Of a DNA stretch of 64,000 bases, positions 1 through 9,512 are shown piece after piece (within the stretch, counting starts at the first letter, position 1; the number at the start of each line of letters is the position of its first letter). This DNA comes from Flavicella marina (GTDB taxonomy: Bacteria > Bacteroidota > Bacteroidia > Flavobacteriales > Flavobacteriaceae), in contig NZ_VYVA01000004.1 in assembly GCF_009193215.1 (NCBI RefSeq), forward strand, positions 124,001-188,000, given 5' to 3'. The position numbers were made by a program, and so were the translations under genes. The notes below the pieces were generated by a model. It saw nothing but the letters and a program-made list of their open reading frames with translations, searched no databases and had not been told where the DNA came from.

Positions 1-1
1 T

Positions 2-1225
2 ATGAAAAAACTGTTTTTAATATTAGCTTGGAGAAATATTTGGCGAAATAAAAAAAGAGCCTTCATTACAATTTCTTCTATCGCTGCATCTCTTTTCTTT
101 GTACTCTTTCTAAGGCAAATGCAATTTTGGGTGTACGATTTCAACATCAAAAACAGCGTAGCTGCAACTGTTGGATACATACAAATTACAGACAGTAGTT
201 ATGTAGATGAAAAAATTATCGACAACACTTTAAGTTCCAATCAAGTTGATGTAGAAGCTTTGACAAAAATTGAAGGTGTTAAGGGAGTCTATCCAAGATT
301 TCTATCAGGAGCTTTGGTATCAACAGGTATCAAATCTAAATATGCAGGGATCAGCGGAATTTCGCCAGAAACAGACAACAAACTATTAAAGCTAGATATC
401 AAACTAAGAAAAGGAACCCTTATCAATGCAGATGACAGAGCCATCATGATTACCGAAAACATGGCAGACTACTATCAAGTATCTGTTGGAGATTCACTCA
501 TTTTAATGGGACAGGGTTATCATGGCTTTACAGCAGCAGGAATTTATCCTATCAAGGCCATTTTGAATTTCCCTGTTGGTGAATTATCTAGTATGGTATT
601 TATGCCTATAAAAGAAGCACAATTTATGCATGTCGCTGATAACAGGTTTACGCATGTTTTGATAGATATTGAAAGTAACAATCAACTAGAAGAAATATAT
701 TCAGAAGTCAAAAAAGTGAGCAATGATTCACAAATATCAGTAAGAACTTGGGAAGAAGTAGTTCCTGGTTTGAAACAAGGAATTGACATGGACGCAAATT
801 CGGGATTGATCATATCTGGAATTTTATACATGATAGTAGGTTTTGGTATTTTTGGAACCATTGTAATGTTACACAACGAACGAAAATTTGAGTTTGGTGT
901 ATTGAATGCCATCGGCACCAATCGATTCGATCTCTTGTTCATCACCTTAACAGAACTAACCATTTTAACTTTAATCGGAATTGTAATTGGTAATTTATCT
1001 TCGTTACCGCTGCTCTACTACTTCAATCAAAATCCAATAAAAATTGGAGGTGATGCAGCACAAGCTGTAATCGATCAAGGATTTGAACCTTATATGGGTA
1101 CCGGCTTATTTCTCGATGTGTTTACTGCAAACTCTCTAGCTATTTTAGCAATTGCTACTTTTGTTTCTTTATATATTGTGATAAAGATCATCCGTATCAA
1201 TGCACTTAAATCCATGAAAAAATAA
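2..1225 (+). CDS. FtsX/MacB-type ABC transporter permease (first of pair)
   Basis: 407-residue inner-membrane permease of the FtsX/LolCE/MacB type. An N-terminal membrane helix follows the positively charged start (about residues 20-40), then a large periplasmic domain of about 220 residues, then three C-terminal helices (about 270-295, 315-340 and 375-400). The sequence after the second helix (NERKFEFGVLNAIGTNR) is the FtsX-family coupling region that contacts the ATPase. It is followed 3 bp later by a second permease and then by the ATPase, so the three probably form one heteromeric exporter or lipoprotein-release complex of the LolCDE/MacB kind. The ATG is the second base of the window, so any upstream operon members are out of view. 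The transported substrate cannot be read from the sequence. Confidence 0.9.
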   Translation: MKKLFLILAWRNIWRNKKRAFITISSIAASLFFVLFLRQMQFWVYDFNIKNSVAATVGYIQITDSSYVDEKIIDNTLSSNQVDVEALTKIEGVKGVYPRFLSGALVSTGIKSKYAGISGISPETDNKLLKLDIKLRKGTLINADDRAIMITENMADYYQVSVGDSLILMGQGYHGFTAAGIYPIKAILNFPVGELSSMVFMPIKEAQFMHVADNRFTHVLIDIESNNQLEEIYSEVKKVSNDSQISVRTWEEVVPGLKQGIDMDANSGLIISGILYMIVGFGIFGTIVMLHNERKFEFGVLNAIGTNRFDLLFITLTELTILTLIGIVIGNLSSLPLLYYFNQNPIKIGGDAAQAVIDQGFEPYMGTGLFLDVFTANSLAILAIATFVSLYIVIKIIRINALKSMKK

Positions 1226-1228
1226 CCT

Positions 1229-2446
1229 ATGAAAACTACGATAAAAATAGCTTGGAGAAACTGTTGGAGAAACTCATTGCGTTCTTCCATCGTAATTGCT
1301 TCAATAGCTCTTGGAATTTGGAGTTCTATTTTTCTAATGGGATTTTCAACCGGACTGGTCGAGCAGCGTATCGAAAAAATGGTAAACCTAGAAATAGGTG
1401 ATATTCAAATTCACTCAACTACTTATGATGTTCAAAGCGACATTTTAAGTACAGTACAGGACTTAGAAACTACCGAAAACCTTTTGAGCTATAACCCAAA
1501 TGTTGCCAGCTACTCATCAAGATTTAAGACTGATGCTTTTGCGCTTTCTCCACACGGACAACAGGGTGTTAAATTACTCGGAGTAAATCCTGCAGATGAG
1601 ATGAAAGTACTCAACTTGGCAGAGCACTTAGAAGAAGGAACTTTTTTAGACTCTAAAAATACATACCCTATTTTAGTCGGTAAAAAACTAGCGAAAGAAT
1701 TGCATTTAAAACTCAATTCGAAAATTCAATTAAATTTCACTGATACTAATGCCAATCAAATCACAAAAAACTTTAAGGTTTGTGGTATTTTTTATGTCGG
1801 GAATGATGCCTTTGATGGTTTTACCGTTTTTGCTCCAATCAAAACCATCGAAAGATTAACAGGTGAACATTTGATTCATGAGATTATTGTCAAAACAAAA
1901 AACACAGATAACCTTGCTTCTATCGCAACAGAACTTCAGAGTAACAATCCGAATAACTTAATTGAAAACTGGCAAAAAAGATACCCTGAAATTGCCTATG
2001 GAGTAGACATGATGGATACTACCATGTACATATTAATGTCGATAATTATTGCCGCACTATTATTTGGAATTGTCAACACCTTAGTAATGTCAATTCTAGA
2101 AAGAAAAAAGGAGTTGGGAATTTTAATGGCAATTGGTATTTCTACTTGGAAATTAAGAATGATGATTGTTTTTGAATCGTTGGTTTATGGTTTGGTTGGT
2201 GGGCCATTGGGTGTATTCTTAGGATATGTAACGATACAATACTTTGGAGAAAAAGGTTTAGATTTATCTGGTTTTGGTGAAGGCATGGAAGCATTCGGGT
2301 ACGACCCAATAATCTATGTTCAAATAGACCCAAAATATTATTTGATCTATACATCATATATTTTACTTGCCACTTTTATAGGTGGTTTTTACCCTAGTAG
2401 AATGGCGACAAAATTGAATCCAATTGAAGCCATTCGTTCTATCTAA
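1229..2446 (+). CDS. FtsX/MacB-type ABC transporter permease (second of pair)
   Basis: 405-residue partner permease with the same topology: one N-terminal helix (about 22-42), a periplasmic MacB-like core, then three helices near the C-terminus. ILERKKELGILMAIGIS after the second helix is the standard FtsX-family motif. It starts 3 bp after the first permease, and its N-terminus (IAWRNCWRNSLRSS) closely resembles that of its neighbour (LAWRNIWRNKKRAF), so the pair probably arose by duplication. It is expected to pair with the upstream permease over the ATPase encoded downstream. The role is inferred from the family; LolCE-like lipoprotein trafficking or export of a cell-surface product are both possible. 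Confidence 0.9.
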   Translation: MKTTIKIAWRNCWRNSLRSSIVIASIALGIWSSIFLMGFSTGLVEQRIEKMVNLEIGDIQIHSTTYDVQSDILSTVQDLETTENLLSYNPNVASYSSRFKTDAFALSPHGQQGVKLLGVNPADEMKVLNLAEHLEEGTFLDSKNTYPILVGKKLAKELHLKLNSKIQLNFTDTNANQITKNFKVCGIFYVGNDAFDGFTVFAPIKTIERLTGEHLIHEIIVKTKNTDNLASIATELQSNNPNNLIENWQKRYPEIAYGVDMMDTTMYILMSIIIAALLFGIVNTLVMSILERKKELGILMAIGISTWKLRMMIVFESLVYGLVGGPLGVFLGYVTIQYFGEKGLDLSGFGEGMEAFGYDPIIYVQIDPKYYLIYTSYILLATFIGGFYPSRMATKLNPIEAIRSI

Positions 2447-2456
2447 ATCGAAGTTT

Positions 2457-3143
2457 ATGAAAAAAGTAATTGAAACTAAAAAAGTAAATAAAATATTTGG
2501 CGATGGCGAAATTGCTGTACATGCTTTAAACGATGTATCTATAGAAATATCTGAAGGTGAATTTACTGCATTGGTAGGACCTTCAGGATCTGGAAAGACT
2601 ACACTACTAAATATGATTGGTGGTCTCGACAACCCTAATAGTGGTAATGTAATATTGAATGCCCAAGACATAGGAATGCTAAAAAAGAATGAAATGACAG
2701 AGTTTCGTCAAAAAAACATTGGTTTTGTATTTCAAGCATATAATTTAATCCCTGTGCTATCAGCCTATGAAAATGCCGAATTCATTATGCTTCTTCAAGG
2801 CATCTCATCTCAAGAAAGAAAAGAGAGAGTCTATAAGTTATTAGAAGAAGTTGGTCTAAAAGGCAAGGAAAACAACAAACCTGGTGAATTATCGGGCGGA
2901 CAGCAACAGCGTGTTGCCGTAGTACGTGCATTGGCTGCCAAACCAGCCTATATTCTGGCGGATGAGCCAACAGCAAACCTTGATAGTACCGCTACCAATG
3001 ATTTGCTAGATTTAATGTATCGACTCAATCAAGAAGAAAATATGACTTTTGTATTTGCCACACATGACCAAAGGGTAATTGACAGGGCAAAAAGAGTAAT
3101 TTATTTAGACGATGGAAAAGTAGTCAAAGATGAATTACGTTAA
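2457..3143 (+). CDS. LolD/MacB-type ABC transporter ATP-binding protein
   Basis: ATPase of about 228 residues driving the two permeases upstream. Visible motifs: Walker A GPSGSGKTT, the Q-loop VFQAYNLIPVLSAYENAE typical of the LolD/MacB subfamily, the signature LSGGQQQR, Walker B ILADEPT with the D-loop ANLDS, and the switch His in FATHDQRV. The open frame extends back to 2424 inside the upstream gene. The ATG at 2457 is preferred because it gives the usual N-terminus (MKKVIETKKVNKIFGDGE) and lies just after the permease stop. Its 3' end overlaps the next gene by 14 bp, which supports one co-transcribed unit. Confidence 0.93.
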   Translation: MKKVIETKKVNKIFGDGEIAVHALNDVSIEISEGEFTALVGPSGSGKTTLLNMIGGLDNPNSGNVILNAQDIGMLKKNEMTEFRQKNIGFVFQAYNLIPVLSAYENAEFIMLLQGISSQERKERVYKLLEEVGLKGKENNKPGELSGGQQQRVAVVRALAAKPAYILADEPTANLDSTATNDLLDLMYRLNQEENMTFVFATHDQRVIDRAKRVIYLDDGKVVKDELR

Positions 3144-4293
3144 AACCTACATATTCATTCTTTCGTTAGCACTTTCCTGTACTTTAACTGCGCAAGAAAA
3201 AACTATATTTCAAGAAAATTTTTCATTTCGTGGATATTTAAAATACATGCAAACATTGGCTTTTGCAGGGAATACTGATTTAGCCGTAGACAACTTGTTT
3301 CACAACCGATTGAACTTCGCATATGAAAATCAAAAGGGTCATAAATTTGTTGCAGAATTTAGAAATCGAATTTTTTATGGTACCTCTGTAAACAGCATTC
3401 CAAATTATGGAAATTTGATTAATGAATACAATGGTGTTTTGCCTTTTGAGTTTTTATTCGTTAGTAATAGTAATGTAGTAATGAGCACGATTATAGATCG
3501 GGCCTACTATCAATACACAAGCGAAAAAACACAATTTCGTGTTGGTCGACAACGCATCAATTGGGGAATCAATACCACATGGAATCCGAATGACTTATTT
3601 AACAGTTATAATATTTATGATTTTGATTATGAAGAACGAGAAGGTGCAGACGCCGTTCGTTTTTCTTACTTCCCCACTTATATGTCAAGTTTTGATATTG
3701 CCTATAAGTTTACCGGTGATTGGAAAACAGATATTTTTTCTGCAATGTATAAATTCAATAATTGGAATTATGATTTTCAATTTTTAGCAGGAAAATTTCA
3801 AGAAAAAATTTCTTTGGGTACAGGTTGGGCCGGAAGCATCAAATCAATTGGTTTTAAGGGTGAATTGACTTTTTTCCAACCCTATGATTTTGTATCAAAA
3901 ATGAACACCTCTTTCTCGACAAGTTTAGATTACTCTTTAAGAAACGGAACGTATTTAATGGCAAGTTATTTATACAACTCATCGGGTACAAATATGTTGA
4001 GTGACATTACCAATCCGATTTTTGAAGTACCAAATGCAGAATCTTTAATGCCTGCTAGTCACAATATCATGGGGACAACTTCTTATATGTTTAGTCCCAT
4101 TTTTTCTGGTTCATTAATGACTGTATATAGTTTTGGAATCAATAGTTTATCACTTGCACCCGCGGCTACCTTTAGCGTGATGAATAATCTAGATTTAGAT
4201 ATTATAGGTCAGTTTTTCTGGCAAGAATTTACAGATAGTCCATTCCAAAATATTGGGAATGGTGTTTATTGGCGTTTTAAATGGAGTTTCTAA
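3130..4293 (+). CDS. Outer-membrane beta-barrel protein, function unknown
   Basis: 387 residues with a signal peptide (about residues 1-21, ending SCTLTAQ) and an aromatic-rich alternating beta pattern throughout. It ends in aromatic residues (YWRFKWSF with terminal Phe), as expected for BamA-inserted barrels. The length suits a barrel of roughly 16-18 strands. No named family is recognised with certainty. It overlaps the ATPase gene by 14 bp and shares its stop with the start of the next gene (TAATG), so it belongs to the ABC-transporter operon and may be the outer-membrane partner of that system. Confidence 0.8.
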   Translation: MNYVKTYIFILSLALSCTLTAQEKTIFQENFSFRGYLKYMQTLAFAGNTDLAVDNLFHNRLNFAYENQKGHKFVAEFRNRIFYGTSVNSIPNYGNLINEYNGVLPFEFLFVSNSNVVMSTIIDRAYYQYTSEKTQFRVGRQRINWGINTTWNPNDLFNSYNIYDFDYEEREGADAVRFSYFPTYMSSFDIAYKFTGDWKTDIFSAMYKFNNWNYDFQFLAGKFQEKISLGTGWAGSIKSIGFKGELTFFQPYDFVSKMNTSFSTSLDYSLRNGTYLMASYLYNSSGTNMLSDITNPIFEVPNAESLMPASHNIMGTTSYMFSPIFSGSLMTVYSFGINSLSLAPAATFSVMNNLDLDIIGQFFWQEFTDSPFQNIGNGVYWRFKWSF

Positions 4294-5786
4294 TGATGAA
4301 AAAAATTAAAATTCCTTCGGCTCCAACTTTTCTGATGATCATCTGCGGTCTCGTGACTATTTTGACATGGATCATTCCAGCAGGAGCTTACGATACTTTA
4401 GTCTATAATAACTCAGAAAATTGCTTTGAACACACCTCTCTGCAATACACAAAAACGTTGCCAGCAAAGCAATCCACTCTTGACTCATTAGAGATTACAA
4501 TTCCATTGAAGAATTTCACTTCTGGAGCCATTTGGAAACCAATTACGATACCAAAATCTTATCAAATAATAGAAGCAAATCCACAAGGTTTTATTGCCTT
4601 TATTCAAGCCCCTATAAGAGGGATTATCGCTGCTTCTGACATAATTTTTCTTGTGATCATATTGGGTGGACTCATCGGAATTATGAACTACACCGGTGCA
4701 TTTGATGCTGGAATTTCTTGGTTAGGAAAAGTATTGATCGGTAAAGAATACTTACTTATTGTTTTCACGACTGTTGCTATTGCTATTGGAGGAACAACAT
4801 TTGGTTTGGCAGAAGAAACGATTGCCTTCTACCCTATTTTAATTCCAATATTTTTGGCGGCACGTTATGATGCTATGGTAGCTTTGGCTTCTGTTTATGT
4901 AGGTTCGTCAATAGGAACCATGTTCTCAACTACCAACCCGTTCAGTACGATTATTGCCTCAGATGCTGCCGGAATCAATTGGACTAGCGGTATAGAGCTG
5001 AGAGTTTTGTTCTTACTATTGGCAACTAGTATTTGTATAATTTATATCCTTAGGTATGGTAAAAAAGTTCAGAAGAACCCTAAAAATTCTTTTATATACG
5101 AACAAAAAAACGCCATTGAATCTCAATTCATGGATATAAAAAAAATTGATTTAAACTGGAGATTTAGAATAATTCTACTCGTATTTGTAAATGCATTTAT
5201 TGTAATGATTTATGGAGTTTCACAACTAGATTGGTGGTTTTTAGAAATGACAACCGTATTCTTTATAGCTGCAATTATCATTGGGCTTCTTGCTAAAACC
5301 AATGAAAAAACATTTGTAGCAACATTTATCAAAGGGGCTAGTGAGCTACTTGGTGTTGCAATCATTATTGGTATTGCTCGTGGAATCTCGATTATCATGG
5401 ATGATGGAATGATTAGTAATTCTGTTTTACATTTTACAAGTGAATTAACAACAGGTATGAACAAAGGAGTTTTTGCAAACTTATTAGTAATTATTTACGG
5501 AGGCTTATCTTTCTTTATTCCTTCCTCTTCAGGAATGGCTGTATTGACCATGCCTATTATGGCTCCATTAGCAGATACTGTTGGTATCGGTAGAGAAATT
5601 GTTGTAAACTGTTATATCTATGGTATGGGTCTTTTTGCATTCATCAATCCTACAGGGCTCATATTAGCGACATTAGCAATTGTGAATGTAGGCTACGACA
5701 AGTGGTTAAAGTTTATCATGCCATTAGTTGTAATTCTTTTGATTTTTGTAATTTTCATAACAACAATATCCGTAAACATTTCATAA
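4293..5786 (+). CDS. YfcC-family (DcuC/ArcD-like) membrane carrier
   Basis: About 497 residues and roughly 12-13 membrane helices. The N-terminus (IPSAPTFLMIICGLVTILTW followed by IPAGAYD) is diagnostic of the YfcC family in the ion-transporter superfamily, whose members carry dicarboxylates, amino acids or short peptides. GTTFGLAEETIAFYPILIPI and FFIPSSSGMAVLTMPIMAPL match the two repeated transport motifs. The start is placed at the ATG overlapping the previous stop (TAATG); a start at 4281 or 4296 is also possible. Location at the end of the ABC/beta-barrel operon suggests co-expression, but substrate and direction are unknown. Confidence 0.85.
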   Translation: MMKKIKIPSAPTFLMIICGLVTILTWIIPAGAYDTLVYNNSENCFEHTSLQYTKTLPAKQSTLDSLEITIPLKNFTSGAIWKPITIPKSYQIIEANPQGFIAFIQAPIRGIIAASDIIFLVIILGGLIGIMNYTGAFDAGISWLGKVLIGKEYLLIVFTTVAIAIGGTTFGLAEETIAFYPILIPIFLAARYDAMVALASVYVGSSIGTMFSTTNPFSTIIASDAAGINWTSGIELRVLFLLLATSICIIYILRYGKKVQKNPKNSFIYEQKNAIESQFMDIKKIDLNWRFRIILLVFVNAFIVMIYGVSQLDWWFLEMTTVFFIAAIIIGLLAKTNEKTFVATFIKGASELLGVAIIIGIARGISIIMDDGMISNSVLHFTSELTTGMNKGVFANLLVIIYGGLSFFIPSSSGMAVLTMPIMAPLADTVGIGREIVVNCYIYGMGLFAFINPTGLILATLAIVNVGYDKWLKFIMPLVVILLIFVIFITTISVNIS

Positions 5787-5848
5787 GAATGCACAACTTG
5801 TTGTTCTAGAAAACTGTAAGTTTGTCTTTCAATATAAAACTATTTTCT

Positions 5849-6442
5849 ATGAGCGTACTGGCCGAATTAGAAGCACGAAGTAATTCTAGTTGTGAATTAT
5901 GTGGTGCCCAAAAATCTTTACATCCCTATCAAATAAAACCAATGCAAACAGGTGGTATCGACGAACATTTATTGGCATGTACAACTTGCATAGATCAAAT
6001 AGAGAATCCTGAAAAAACTGATGCCAATCACTGGCGTTGTTTAAACGATAGTATGTGGAGTGAATTTGACAGCGTTAAAATTATTGCTTGGCGTATGTTG
6101 AACAGACTTAAAAATGAAGGTTGGCCACAAGATTTATTAGATATGTTGTATTTAGAAGACGACGTACTAAAATATGCAGCAGCAACAGGGGAAGGTCTTA
6201 GTGAAGATGAAAAAATTATACATAAAGATTGTAATGGTGCACTATTAAGTAATGGAGACACCATTACCCTAACCCAAGACTTAGATGTAAAAGGCGGTGG
6301 AAACTTTACTGCTAAAAGAGGAACGGCTGTTCGCAATATTTCTTTAACTCATGACAATGCTGAACACATAGAAGGAAGAATTAATGGGGTACATATTGTT
6401 ATTTTAACAAAATTCGTGAAAAAATCTTTTCCTAAAGAATAG
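5849..6442 (+). CDS. PhnA/YjdM-family zinc-ribbon protein
   Basis: About 197 residues. The N-terminus has a zinc-ribbon pattern (CELCGA near residues 15-20, CTTCID near 45-50). The C-terminal third carries the PhnA/YjdM domain (GALLSNGDTITLTQDLDVKG followed by KRGTAVRNISL), an SH3-like fold. The family was named from its position beside the E. coli phosphonate genes, but no phosphonate enzyme is known for it and none is nearby here, so the role remains open. The ATG at 5849 is chosen over an in-frame TTG at 5822 because MSVLAELEARSNSSCELCG is the usual family N-terminus. Monocistronic, followed at once by a bidirectional terminator. Confidence 0.85.
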   Translation: MSVLAELEARSNSSCELCGAQKSLHPYQIKPMQTGGIDEHLLACTTCIDQIENPEKTDANHWRCLNDSMWSEFDSVKIIAWRMLNRLKNEGWPQDLLDMLYLEDDVLKYAAATGEGLSEDEKIIHKDCNGALLSNGDTITLTQDLDVKGGGNFTAKRGTAVRNISLTHDNAEHIEGRINGVHIVILTKFVKKSFPKE

Positions 6443-6458
6443 CACATAGCTTGAACAT

Positions 6459-6496
6459 AAAAAAGGCGATTTCAAATCTTTGAAATCGCCTTTTTT
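6459..6496. terminator. Bidirectional rho-independent terminator
   Basis: Perfect 10-bp stem (GGCGATTTCA at 6465-6474 with TGAAATCGCC at 6481-6490) and a 6-nt loop. It is flanked by six A on the left and six T on the right, so it can end both the PhnA-like gene and the convergent PssA-like gene. Confidence 0.9.
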
Positions 6497-6506
6497 ATTA
6501 GAACAA

Positions 6507-7235
6507 TTATTTTCGACCATTATTCCAAACAGATATCAACACATATAGTAATATAATTATAGGAATTGCCAAAACTTTCAATCCAATTAGCAGTCCTAGT
6601 GATATTGCAAGAAAAATGAATTTATAGTTATTTTCTTTCCACCCAAAATTTTTAAATTTTAATGCAAACAATGGAATCTCAGCGTTCAACAAATACGAAA
6701 ACAATACCGTTATAAATAGTAAGACATATACATTTTCTAACAATTGCTGAACCAAAGCTAAATCACTATAAGTCAATACCCAGGGTAAAGAGACAATAAA
6801 TAAGGTATTGGCTGGTGTTGGCAAACCAATAAATGATGTTGATTGGCGTGTATCGATATTAAATTTTGCCAAACGATACGCCGATGCCAATGTCAGAATC
6901 AAACCTAGAAAAGGTAAAAACTCAATAGTTCCTTTTGCAAATAAATTTTCTATAGAAGTATTTGTTGTTGCTCTTAACAACAATTGAAACATAACGATGC
7001 CTGGAACGAGTCCGGAGGTAATCATATCTGCCAACGAATCCAATTGTTTTCCTAATTCCCCTTGAACATGTAACAATCGTGCTGCTAATCCATCAAAAAA
7101 ATCAAACCCAATTCCTAATACCGCAAACAAACCCGCTATTTCTAAGTGCCCGAATACTGCATAAAAAACTGCTATGATACCCGAAAATAAATTAAGCAGA
7201 GTAATTGCATTCGGAATATGTTTCTTAATTGTCAT
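6507..7235 (-). CDS. pssA: CDP-diacylglycerol--serine O-phosphatidyltransferase (PssA-like)
   Basis: About 242-residue membrane enzyme of the CDP-alcohol phosphatidyltransferase family. It carries the signature DG-x2-AR-x8-G-x3-D-x3-D as DGLAARLLHVQGELGKQLDS and following residues (about 50-75). The N-terminus (IPNAITLLNLFSGIIAVFYA) is typical of serine-specific members in Bacteroidota, which make phosphatidylserine, the precursor of phosphatidylethanolamine. Six to seven hydrophobic helices follow. The frame continues to 7289, but the ATG at 7235 (MTIKKHIPNA) gives the normal family N-terminus. Transcribed alone, converging on the PhnA-like gene. Serine specificity is inferred; other CDP-alcohol acceptors are less likely. 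Confidence 0.88.
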   Translation of the reverse strand: MTIKKHIPNAITLLNLFSGIIAVFYAVFGHLEIAGLFAVLGIGFDFFDGLAARLLHVQGELGKQLDSLADMITSGLVPGIVMFQLLLRATTNTSIENLFAKGTIEFLPFLGLILTLASAYRLAKFNIDTRQSTSFIGLPTPANTLFIVSLPWVLTYSDLALVQQLLENVYVLLFITVLFSYLLNAEIPLFALKFKNFGWKENNYKFIFLAISLGLLIGLKVLAIPIIILLYVLISVWNNGRK

Positions 7236-7342
7236 GCTATTAATTTTCTGTAAAAATAGAAAAACCAATCCTATTACCTTCTGATTCATTTCAATCTTTT
7301 AAATTAAAAATACTACGAACAAATATTTTGTACGATTCCCTT

Positions 7343-7350
7343 TATATTTG
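7343..7350 (+). promoter_or_regulatory. -7 promoter element
   Basis: TATATTTG matches the Bacteroidota sigma -7 consensus TAnnTTTG and lies 16 nt before the hydrolase ATG. No TTG was found at the usual upstream spacing. Confidence 0.55.
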
Positions 7351-7366
7351 CGACAACTAAACATAT

Positions 7367-8329
7367 ATGGCAATAATAAATTCTGATTTCAATACATTTT
7401 TTCCGTTTTCCAACAAACATTTCAGTACCATTTACCGAACGGTATTCACAAATCCGAAAGTAAAATTCGAACGAAAAAGAATGGAAACTTCAGACGGAGA
7501 CTTCTTAGACTTAGATTGTAGTTTTGTGAATTCTAAAAACGCTGTAATCATTATTCATGGCCTTGAGGGTAGTTCAAACTCTAAATACGTTCTCAGCAAT
7601 ACAGTTTTTTTAAACAAAAACAATTTTGATGTAATCGTAATCAATTTGAGAGGTTGCAGTGGCAGTACCAACAAAAAATTTAAATCATACCACAGCGGAG
7701 AAACTGGTGATTTACATGAGGTGATTCGTTTTATTGAAAAAAATCACGCTTACAATAATATAGCATTACTTGGTTTTAGCTTAGGAGGAAACGTTGTGTT
7801 GAAATATGCAGGAGAACAACAAGGTGCTATAAATACTCTAGTAAACAAAGTAATTGCTATTTCACCCCCTTGTGATTTAAAAGGAGCTTCAGAAGTATTA
7901 GCAAAAAAAAGCAACTTAATTTATATGAAACGCTTTTTAAAAACGTTACTAGAGAAAGCGAATAAAAAAGCACTCCTATATCAAGAAATAAATATAGACA
8001 TCGAAAACATCAATAAATCTAAAAATTTTGCTGATTTCGATTCTTTATTTACTGCCCCTTCATTTGGATTTAAAGATGCTGAAGACTATTGGGCGAAGGC
8101 AAGTTCAAAACCATTTTTATCAAAAATAAAAGTGTCGACATTCTTGTTAACCTCTATAGACGACCCGTTTTTATCACAAACTTGTATACCAATAACAGAA
8201 GCTAAGAACCACAATTATTTACAATTAGAAATTACAACAAAAGGTGGTCATTTAGGGTTTGTGCCTTGGTTCGGTTCAAAAAACAAAAATTGGTTAGAAA
8301 AAAAGATTGTAAAATATTTAAAGGAGTAA
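7367..8329 (+). CDS. YheT-family alpha/beta hydrolase
   Basis: 320-residue cytosolic alpha/beta hydrolase of the YheT/EMB8 family. The oxyanion region is IIIHGLEGSSNSKY, the nucleophile elbow is GFSLGG (Ser near residue 141), and the triad is completed by an Asp in TSIDDPF and a His in TKGGHLGF near the C-terminus. NLRGCSGS is the family's NxRGC motif. Relatives act on short-chain esters, but the natural substrate is generally unknown. The gene has its own -7 element and is divergent from the PssA-like gene. Confidence 0.88.
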   Translation: MAIINSDFNTFFPFSNKHFSTIYRTVFTNPKVKFERKRMETSDGDFLDLDCSFVNSKNAVIIIHGLEGSSNSKYVLSNTVFLNKNNFDVIVINLRGCSGSTNKKFKSYHSGETGDLHEVIRFIEKNHAYNNIALLGFSLGGNVVLKYAGEQQGAINTLVNKVIAISPPCDLKGASEVLAKKSNLIYMKRFLKTLLEKANKKALLYQEINIDIENINKSKNFADFDSLFTAPSFGFKDAEDYWAKASSKPFLSKIKVSTFLLTSIDDPFLSQTCIPITEAKNHNYLQLEITTKGGHLGFVPWFGSKNKNWLEKKIVKYLKE

Positions 8330-8349
8330 AAAACTCGTAATAAATACGA

Positions 8350-8357
8350 TATATTTG
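8350..8357 (+). promoter_or_regulatory. -7 promoter element of the PorV/PorQ-family gene
   Basis: TATATTTG overlaps an upstream in-frame TTG codon at 8355. A start there would lie inside the promoter, so translation should begin at the downstream ATG (8382). Confidence 0.6.
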
Positions 8358-8381
8358 CATTTCGCATCCATTTCAATCGGA

Positions 8382-9494
8382 ATGCCCAAACAAAGAATAA
8401 CACATTTGAAAAGAGTAAGTTTTGTCATTTTAATGTTCACCTTCCAAATTTTATTGGGACAAGTAACGCGAAAATACTCCAATGAATTTTTAAACATTGG
8501 TGTGGATGCTGCTGCCTTAGGAATGAGCAAATCCGTGACAGCTTCTTCGAATGATGTAAATTCTATTTATTGGAACCCGGCTGGACTCACAAACGTAACA
8601 GTGAATCAAGGAGCGTTAATGCATACTTCACACTTTGCAGGTATTGCTAATTACGATTATGCTGCCGTTGCTATCGCTCCAAAAGAACAAGATGGACTCG
8701 TTTTGGGTTTTTCATTTATCCGATTTGGTGTTGATGATATTTTAAATACCACAAAATTAATCGACAATCAAGGCAATATAGATTACAACCGAGTGAGTTT
8801 ATTCTCAGCAGCAGATTATGCTTTAAGTTTTGCAATAGGTAAAAAAATCAATTCTGTAAAAGGGTTGAGTGTAGGTGCAAATGCAAAGGTAATTCGAAGA
8901 ACTATTGGTGAATTTGCTTCTTCATGGGGGTTTGGTATCGATGCAGGAGTACAATATTCGCTTCAAAAATGGCAATTTGGGTTGATGGTACGAGATGTTA
9001 CTACTACTGTAAATAGTTGGACGATAGATCCAGATGGCTATGAAGACATTAAAAACGCCATTCCTGGTGAAAATGATGAGCTACCAGAAACCACCGAATT
9101 AACAATACCGAAAGTTCATTTGGGAATCGCAAGAACCTTTGATTTTAAAAACAAAGATTTTCAATTGCTTTCAGAATTGAATTTCCATACTCGCTTTGCA
9201 CAAACAAATGATTTAATTTCTACAGAATCCATTAGTGTAGATCCTTCTATTGGATTTCAGCTAGATTACAAAAAAATAGTTTTTCTACGTGCGGGGGCAG
9301 GTAATTTTCAAAAAGTAGACGAATTTGATGGTTCAGACTCATTAAGTCTACAACCGAATATTGGGTTAGGTTTTAGCTATCATGGAATTCAAATTGATTA
9401 TGCACTTTCTAATATCGCAAGTACTGGAAATGCTCTCTACTCAAACACTTTTTCTTTAAAAGTAGACTTTGATTTTATGAAGCCTAGAAAATAA
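8382..9494 (+). CDS. PorV/PorQ-family outer-membrane protein
   Basis: About 370 residues with a signal peptide (about 10-28, ending LLGQ) and then the PorV/PorQ family N-terminus (FLNIGVDAAALGMSKSVTAS followed by DVNSIYWNPAGLT). The rest is a FadL-like barrel with repeated beta segments. PorV-type proteins are outer-membrane components of the type IX secretion system (T9SS) that deliver cargo to the sortase PorU; other family members are uncharacterised barrels. No other T9SS gene is adjacent, so assignment to PorV or PorQ is not possible here. The ATG at 8382 is chosen because an upstream TTG start falls inside a -7 box. It lies 18 bp before lnt and is probably co-transcribed with it. Confidence 0.85.
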   Translation: MPKQRITHLKRVSFVILMFTFQILLGQVTRKYSNEFLNIGVDAAALGMSKSVTASSNDVNSIYWNPAGLTNVTVNQGALMHTSHFAGIANYDYAAVAIAPKEQDGLVLGFSFIRFGVDDILNTTKLIDNQGNIDYNRVSLFSAADYALSFAIGKKINSVKGLSVGANAKVIRRTIGEFASSWGFGIDAGVQYSLQKWQFGLMVRDVTTTVNSWTIDPDGYEDIKNAIPGENDELPETTELTIPKVHLGIARTFDFKNKDFQLLSELNFHTRFAQTNDLISTESISVDPSIGFQLDYKKIVFLRAGAGNFQKVDEFDGSDSLSLQPNIGLGFSYHGIQIDYALSNIASTGNALYSNTFSLKVDFDFMKPRK

Positions 9495-9512
9495 TCTTTT
9501 CAAGAATTTTTT

